A DNA stretch of 64,000 nt from Rebecca billardiae RCC1528. Lineage: Eukaryota > Haptophyta. The translations under genes and the position numbers were made by a program. The stretch lies in contig OZ251244.1 in assembly GCA_965240325.2 (NCBI GenBank), forward strand, positions 434,001 through 498,000. Reading direction: 5' to 3'. The notes under the pieces are model-generated. The model was not told the DNA's origin. It made no database searches and saw nothing but the letters and a program-made list of their open reading frames with translations. Every line of letters starts with the position of its first letter. The stretch's first letter is position 1. Positions 59,408-64,000 of the stretch are shown piece by piece.

Positions 59408-61174
59408 TCAATCGAACGTGACCTTCTTGCCCGCAAACGCTTGGATCGAGCCCGCGTTGGACGCGCCGCGCTTTGCCGCCCACGACGGGTGCAGCTCCTC
59501 CGCCGACGGCTGCGATGTGCCGCCGCCGCCGCCGCCGCCGCGGGCGGGCGCGGCGCTCGCGGCAGGCCGCGGCGCGTGCGGCGCGGCCTTGCCCGCCCAC
59601 GGGGCGCGCGCCCCCTTGGGCGCGTCGCCGCGCGCCGGCTGCGCCGCAGGCCTGTGCGCACCTCTCGGCGCGTCCGCCGCACGGCCGAGCGGCCGCGCCC
59701 CCGGCGCGCCCTTTGGCGGCGGGCGCGCCGGCCCGAGCGCGGTCGGCGCGGACGGGTCCAGCCGAGGCTTCTTCAGCCGCGGCTGCACCGCTGGCTGTCC
59801 CGCCAGCAGGTGGCGCGCCTGCTTGCCGTACTTGCGCTGCGCGAGCTGCCTACGCGCGCGCTGGCCCAGCCTGTTCGAGCGCTTGGGCTGCTCGAGCGCG
59901 CCGCGACCGCCCTCGCCCTCGCTGTCCGAGTCGTCGTCCTCGCTCGACGCCGCGCCGCCAGCCGCGCCGGCGGCACCGCCCGCACTGCCGGCGGCGCGCG
60001 CGCGCGCGTGCGCGAGCAACGCCCGCCGGCGCGCGGCGAGCGCGGAAGCGTCGGGCTCGTCCTCGTCGCTACTCTCCCCCGACCCCTGCGCCTCGCCCTG
60101 CTGGTCGAGGTCGTCACGTGCGCGCCTGCCGAGAGGCGCACGCGCCGGCTCTGCGCGCGCGCGCTCGCGCGCGCGCGGCCGCGCGGCCGCGCCGGCTCGG
60201 CGCGTCGCAGCGGCCGCGGCAAGCGAGCTGACGAAGAGGCCGTCGTCATCGTCAGGGGCGGCGGCAGCGGCGGCGCCTTTGCGACTCGCCAGGGCAGCGC
60301 GCGGGGCGTGCCGCTGGCGAGGCGGCGGAGGATGGTCCTCGCCGCCGTCCGAGCTGTCTCCCTCCTCGCCGCTCTCGTCCGACCCGTCGTCGTCGTCCTC
60401 GTCGTCGTCCTCGTCCGTCGACCCGTCGCCATCGCCAACCCCGCGGCTCTCCTCCTCCGAATCCGCCGCCTCGTCCTCTTCGCTGCTCGGCCGAGCTCCC
60501 GCACGCGCGCGCGCAGGTGGCTCGCCCTGCCCCGCGCGCACGCCTGCCGAAGCCCGCTGCGCCCCTTCGCTCGCGCCGCCACCGCCGCCGCCGGCAGCGC
60601 CGGCGCGGCCCGCGCGCGCCTTGCCCGCCACAGCCGCCAGCGCATCGAGCTGCGAGCGGACTGCGCTCGCCGCGAGCACGGAACCCGCGAGCGCGCGCGT
60701 GTCCGCGCCCATCTCACCCTCGCCGGCCCCGTCGGCGCTCACGCCCGCCTCGGCCACCGCCTCCTCCAGCTGCGCGGCGCGGAGCGCGCGCGCCACGAGG
60801 ACCTCCACGCTGAGCTTCTTGAGCGCGTCGACGCGCGCGGCGCCCTTGGCGCGGGCGGGCTCCGGTGCCTGCTTGAGCCGGCGCACGACCTTGCGCAGCT
60901 CGAACGCCTTCGCCTTCTTCACCGCATGCCGCAGCTGCTTCACGCCGTGGTGCAGCTTGCGCCGGCGCCGCGTGGCGAGCAGCTGCTCGAGCGCGCTCGC
61001 CGCCTGCGCGTCGGCGGCCGGGGCGGCGGGCGCGCGGCCCGCGCGCGTCGACTTGCGTGCCTTCTGCCGTAGGTACCGGGCGACGCCCAGCTGCGGCCGC
61101 TTGCCGCTCTTCGCTTGGAGCATCGCGATGCGCATGTCCAGGTTGCCGCCATGGCCGCCTTGTCGACGCGCCAT
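59408..61174 (-). CDS. BUD22-like: Bud22/SRFBP1-like ribosome biogenesis factor
   Basis: Single exon, 588 residues from MARRQGGHGG. The N-terminal ~140 residues are basic helices (TRRRRKLHHGVKQLRHAVKKAKAFELRKVVRRLKQ). The middle is a long acidic Asp/Glu/Ser-rich linker with Ala/Gly runs. The C-terminus carries the family signature NRLGQRARRQLAQRKYGKQA, LHPSWAAKR, and a terminal QAFAGKKVTFD. This combination (basic helical N-terminus, R-x-G-Q-R-A-R, L-H-P-S-W, G-K-K-V-T-F-D) is the Bud22/SRFBP1 layout. The yeast protein acts in 18S rRNA maturation of the 40S subunit in the nucleolus. The length is near the family norm, and the acidic region is expanded. It is followed at 400 bp by another minus-strand gene upstream. 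Confidence 0.8.
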   Translation of the reverse strand: MARRQGGHGGNLDMRIAMLQAKSGKRPQLGVARYLRQKARKSTRAGRAPAAPAADAQAASALEQLLATRRRRKLHHGVKQLRHAVKKAKAFELRKVVRRLKQAPEPARAKGAARVDALKKLSVEVLVARALRAAQLEEAVAEAGVSADGAGEGEMGADTRALAGSVLAASAVRSQLDALAAVAGKARAGRAGAAGGGGGGASEGAQRASAGVRAGQGEPPARARAGARPSSEEDEAADSEEESRGVGDGDGSTDEDDDEDDDDGSDESGEEGDSSDGGEDHPPPPRQRHAPRAALASRKGAAAAAAPDDDDGLFVSSLAAAAATRRAGAAARPRARERARAEPARAPLGRRARDDLDQQGEAQGSGESSDEDEPDASALAARRRALLAHARARAAGSAGGAAGAAGGAASSEDDDSDSEGEGGRGALEQPKRSNRLGQRARRQLAQRKYGKQARHLLAGQPAVQPRLKKPRLDPSAPTALGPARPPPKGAPGARPLGRAADAPRGAHRPAAQPARGDAPKGARAPWAGKAAPHAPRPAASAAPARGGGGGGGTSQPSAEELHPSWAAKRGASNAGSIQAFAGKKVTFD

Positions 61175-61574
61175 GCTGGGGCCACGCGCCGGGTCGCGAA
61201 CGACGGCAAGCCGGCAGGGCGCAGAACCTTCCGAACCTTCGTCCCAGTGAGTGTACCACGATGTCGCCCAAGTCTCGTCACCGCCGTGGCGGACGCGCGT
61301 GGACTTTATTGATGTCTTGCCAGACGCGGACACTGTCAGCCTCGCAGCCGGCGCGGGCCGCCTCGAGTCTCCTCTCCCCATCAGATCGCTGCTGATCGGG
61401 CATCGGCTGAGGGCTGACCCGACCGACGGCTGTCGGCTGACCCGCTGACCGGCCTCAGTCGTCGTCACTGAGCCACCCCACAGGATGACTCTGGCCATCG
61501 CTGCTTCGACGGCAGCGGCCGCCATTCGCCCGGCCCCCGGCCGGCCCGGCCGAGCCGTCGCCAGAGCGCGCGCG
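61175..61574. other. Spacer between two minus-strand genes
   Basis: No gene. It contains the 3' flank of the NELF-A-like gene and the promoter of the Bud22-like gene. Confidence 0.4.
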
Positions 61575-62643
61575 CTAGGACCGCGCGCGCTTCCCCGCGC
61601 CCGCCTGCCCGCGCCCGGCGCCGCGCCCGCCCTTCGCGCCCGGCTGCTGCGTCCTCTGCTGCAGCAGCGCGTCAGACTCATCGTCATCCAGCAGGAGCAT
61701 GGAGCGCTTCTTCGCCTCGCCGCCGTTGGCCGCGCTGCTCTTGGCGGCCTTCGCCGCCTCGGCGGAGGCGGCGGCGCGCGCCTTCGCCGCCGCGATCGCG
61801 GCGGCTGCGCGCGCGGCGTTCGTTGAGCTCGCGCCCCCGGGCGGGCCCGCCGCTGCCGCGCCGCGCCCCGCGCCCGCAGCGCCCGGGCGGGCGCCGCTTG
61901 GCGCTGTCAGCGGCGGCGCCGCGCCCGAGGACGGGCGCCCTGCGCCCGTGGCGAGCTTGGCGCTCGATGGCCCGTTCGTCGCTGCCGCCGCAGCCGCGCG
62001 CTGCTTCACCACCGGGTCCAGGTAGCCCTGCCGCAGGCGGAAGCCACGCTGTGTGTCCGCGGGTGCACCAGGTGCGGCCGCGGGCGCGGCAGCAGTCGGC
62101 ACCGCGGGCGCGGCGGGCGAGAGGAACGGCCACGAGGCGGGCTCGCGCACGCGCTCTCGCCTCGCGACCTCGAGCAGCTCGTCGAGCACCTCGCGCACCT
62201 CTGCGCCCATCGCCTCGAGCGCCGCGTCCGGCGCTAGACGCCCGTCGTCAGCCGCGAGCGCGCGCGCGAGGGCGGCGAGGACTCGCACTGACTCCTCCTC
62301 GTCCGCGGCCGCGGCCTCGGCGAGCGCGCTCAAGGCGGCGGTGCTCGCGGCGCAGACGCGCTTAGGCGCGTGCAGCGCCATCAGCAGCACCGCCTGCGCA
62401 CCGCGCGGGTCACGAGGCCCGAGGCTCAGCGCGCGCGCGCGCGTGCGCGCGCGATCGCGCGCACGCGAATGCATGCCCCCCGCGCGCGCACACCTGGCGC
62501 ACGTTCGGTGCGAGGTCCGGGAAGACGGTCGGGAGCTGCTCGAGCATCTCGGGCGTGAGCTGGTTCGCCGCCGCCGAAGACGACCATGGCTGCTGCAGGT
62601 GCGCCTCGAGCCACGCCTGCAGCGAGATATCCCCCGCCAGCAT
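61575..62643 (-). CDS. NELFA-like: NELF-A-like (negative elongation factor A) protein
   Basis: Two exons (62643-62494 and 62393-61575), with a 100-bp GT-AG intron in phase 0, giving 322 residues. The N-terminus (WLEAHLQQPW, QLTPEMLEQLPTVFPDLAPNVRQ joined to AVLLMALHAPKR) follows the HDAg-like/NELF-A N-domain: a W-x-x-P region, I/L-x-x-L-F-x-P, then L-L-x-A-L-H-x-P-R/K-R. A second helical pair (EEESVRVLAALARALA, EVREVLDELLEVARRE) matches the continuation (D-P-W-V-L-M-V-A-D-I-L, I-L-G-E-L). RGFRLRQGYLDPVVKQR and the acidic, Leu-rich SMLLLDDDESDALLQQ near the basic tail match the two later conserved patches. NELF-A helps pause RNA polymerase II. The Ala/Pro-rich linker is low complexity. The call rests on pattern order, not strong identity. 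Confidence 0.58.
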
Positions 62644-62965
62644 GGCGCCGACTGCCGGCCGCGCGGGTGGGGTGGATCGCTCACGTCAGCTCGGCGGGTG
62701 GCGTCACGGTTGGAAGAGAACAATAGATCTACAATCCGTACTTACAGTACTATGACAGTACTGTAGTACTCGCAAGCTGAGCAAACCCATTGTCATTGGA
62801 TGCACTGTTGACCCGCCACGCGCCTCGCTACACGGCCCAGTGTGCTTCGGGTGGCCCGCATCGGGCGCATCGGGCGGCCGATGCAGGCACTGTCTGAGTG
62901 CGTGTGCATTACGGTCACAAGTTGGCCGTCCGCGCGGAGCGAGACGAGGTGTCGAGACTCGAGTG

Positions 62966-63120
62966 CAGCAACATGCGGATGGCGGGGATGCGATGTCTTT
63001 GTTGGTGGAGCGCCAAACTACGGCTCCAAAACCACTAGTGTCAGCAACATGCGGATGCCGGGATGCGATGCCCTTGTTGGTGCACGGAGCGCCAAACTAC
63101 GGCTCCAAAACCACTAGTGT
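62966..63120. repeat. Two-unit tandem repeat, 76-bp period
   Basis: Units at 62966-63041 and 63042-63120 share CAGCAACATGCGGATG, GCGCCAAACTACGGCTCC and AAAACCACTAGTGT, with a few substitutions and a 3-bp indel. Confidence 0.92.
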
Positions 63121-63257
63121 CTACTGACAAGCCGCTCGCGCGCCCGACAGAGCCAGAGGGCGCTCTGGCCCGCGACACCGGCGGTTGCCACTGTGGTTTG
63201 TGTCGGAGCTCGAGCCGCGACGACGACGACAGAAGGGACAGATAGCGGTATTAGCGT

Positions 63258-63290
63258 ACGTACAGCAAGGGAGATCGCCTTGCTGTACGT
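63258..63290. repeat. Perfect 13-bp stem hairpin
   Basis: ACGTACAGCAAGG (63258-63270) pairs exactly with CCTTGCTGTACGT (63278-63290) around the 7-nt loop GAGATCG. No U-tract follows, and no host gene is adjacent. Confidence 0.9.
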
Positions 63291-63772
63291 CTACTGTAGC
63301 TACTGGCTCCACGCGGACGATTCGCACACGGATGACGGAGCCAGAGATGACGAGCGGGAGGCTCGAGAGGGCGTGTTCCGGATCCGGAAGCCGCCAACTT
63401 CTGGCGCTCCCCTCGCCCGGACTTTCGCTCAATAATTAATGACTTCGCTGCGCCAACGGTCTTCGCCTCGCTGCATTTCAAGCGGGCGCCGCGGCTGCAG
63501 CGGCGCACGCGAGCGCAGCGCCTCAGCGCACGGCTGCGCCTTGCCGCCTTCCGCCGCCAAGCCGCTCAACCCGCACGCAGCCTTCCCGCGCCCTTCGTAA
63601 GTCAGACACGGCGTCCGCGCGCGGCGCGCGAGCGCTGCGCTGCGCGCGCCCTGGGCGCAGCCTCGTGTGCGCACAATCGCGCCCGACGCTCGCGCCCGCT
63701 GACTCGCGCCCTCGCCTCGCGCGACCATCTCCGCGCTTCGTGCCGCTCGCGCAGGCCCCGCCGCCGATCGCA

Positions 63773-64000
63773 ATGCCCAAGGGTTCTGACATGCCGATCG
63801 ACCTCGACGCAGACCCGACCTGCCCGCCCAACTGGATCGGCGAGCTGCAGCAAGTCCTCTGGTGCCTCAAGTTCGCGCCGCGCAAAGCGCCCGGCGTCCA
63901 AGACACGATCTCGCAGCTCATCCGCGACCGCAAGCTCACGTGGAACGACGTGCTCGAGGACGGCAACGTGCTCTTCGAGATCGGCTGCAAGTACTGGTGC
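63773..64000 (+). CDS. Unidentified protein, 5' part only (cut by window end)
   Basis: Open from an ATG at 63773 to the window end (76 codons, last complete codon TGC at 63998-64000). The start codon has a favourable purine context. The deduced N-terminus contains MPIDLDADPTCPPNWIGELQ and LIRDRKLTWNDVLEDG, ending in LFEIGCKYWC. It has balanced composition and Trp/Cys content, unlike GC noise. I do not recognise the family. It may be a nuclear or cytosolic protein, since no leader is seen. Confidence 0.5.
   Translation, partial: MPKGSDMPIDLDADPTCPPNWIGELQQVLWCLKFAPRKAPGVQDTISQLIRDRKLTWNDVLEDGNVLFEIGCKYWC

Larger units (their letters stand above)
62644..63772. other. Intergenic region with tandem repeat and hairpin
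   Basis: Contains the 76-bp-period duplication (62966-63120) and a strong hairpin (63258-63290). No gene recognised. The final ~200 bp are GC-rich and likely hold the promoter of the gene at 63773, including CGCAGGCCCC just before its start. Confidence 0.5.

Noticed and set aside
1-64000. CRISPR arrays, bacterial operons, rRNA or tRNA genes
   Set aside because: Repeats found are tandem duplications, microsatellites or TIRs. Genes carry spliceosomal introns and individual promoters. No cloverleaf or rRNA segment was recognised by eye, although a tRNA scan could still find one.

Overview
This window is nuclear DNA from a eukaryote, most likely a GC-rich unicellular marine alga of the haptophyte type (Emiliania/Gephyrocapsa-like). 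The evidence is indirect. Coding DNA is very GC-rich. Introns are few and short (about 90-360 bp), mostly with GTGCGC- or GTGAGT-type donors and CGCAG-type acceptors, plus one apparent GC-AG intron. The gene set is typical of algae: bestrophin, prokaryote-style pentameric channel, exostosin, GT25-like enzymes, Cu monooxygenase and GDSL/SGNH esterase. No rRNA, tRNA, CRISPR array or bacterial operon was seen. The taxonomic call is an inference, not a match.

Layout, left to right: an ankyrin/F-box-like protein (396-1703); a three-exon phospholipid scramblase (3026-3992); a 598-bp hAT-like MITE with a perfect 8-bp target duplication (4442-5039) lying directly before an SGNH-esterase-like gene (5066-7636); a MAP2K-like pseudokinase (8340-9479); a seven-exon ATRX-like SNF2 helicase with ADD zinc fingers, an N-terminal TPR-like hairpin and an FN3-like tail (10934-17704); two tandem GT25-like glycosyltransferases separated by another TIR element (19811-23065); an unknown minus-strand protein (24133-25518); a second hAT-like MITE with a perfect 8-bp target duplication (26522-26962); an MFS transporter (27605-29287); an AAGAB/p34-like protein carrying three extra internal repeats (29460-31498); a sulfotransferase (31781-32923); a 2-kb TIR element with TA target sites (33123-35109); and a Cu type II monooxygenase (35586-37061).

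The second half begins with a repeat-rich stretch and a pentameric ligand-gated-channel homologue (39102-41066) that carries the same unknown module before and after its channel core. Next comes an 870-bp segment present in inverted and tandem copies (41124-45812). A BAG-domain co-chaperone (45998-47008) and a type II DnaJ (47335-48510) follow head to head, sharing a 326-bp promoter with a perfect 20-bp palindrome. After long TA arrays come a PQ-loop transporter, a bestrophin channel, an exostosin and an Mx/dynamin-like GTPase, then a Bud22/SRFBP1-like ribosome-biogenesis factor, a NELF-A-like protein, and the start of an unidentified gene cut by the window end.

The genes do not form one pathway. 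Possible links are BAG+DnaJ (Hsp70 cycle), AAGAB+dynamin+scramblase (membrane traffic), GT25+sulfotransferase+exostosin+SGNH esterase (glycan building and modification, relevant to scales or extracellular polysaccharide), and ATRX+NELF-A+Bud22 (nuclear functions). The signals most worth follow-up are the duplicated module in the channel, the two intact MITEs with subterminal palindrome arrays, the pseudokinase, the repeat-bearing AAGAB homologue, and the duplicated catalytic motif in the SGNH protein.
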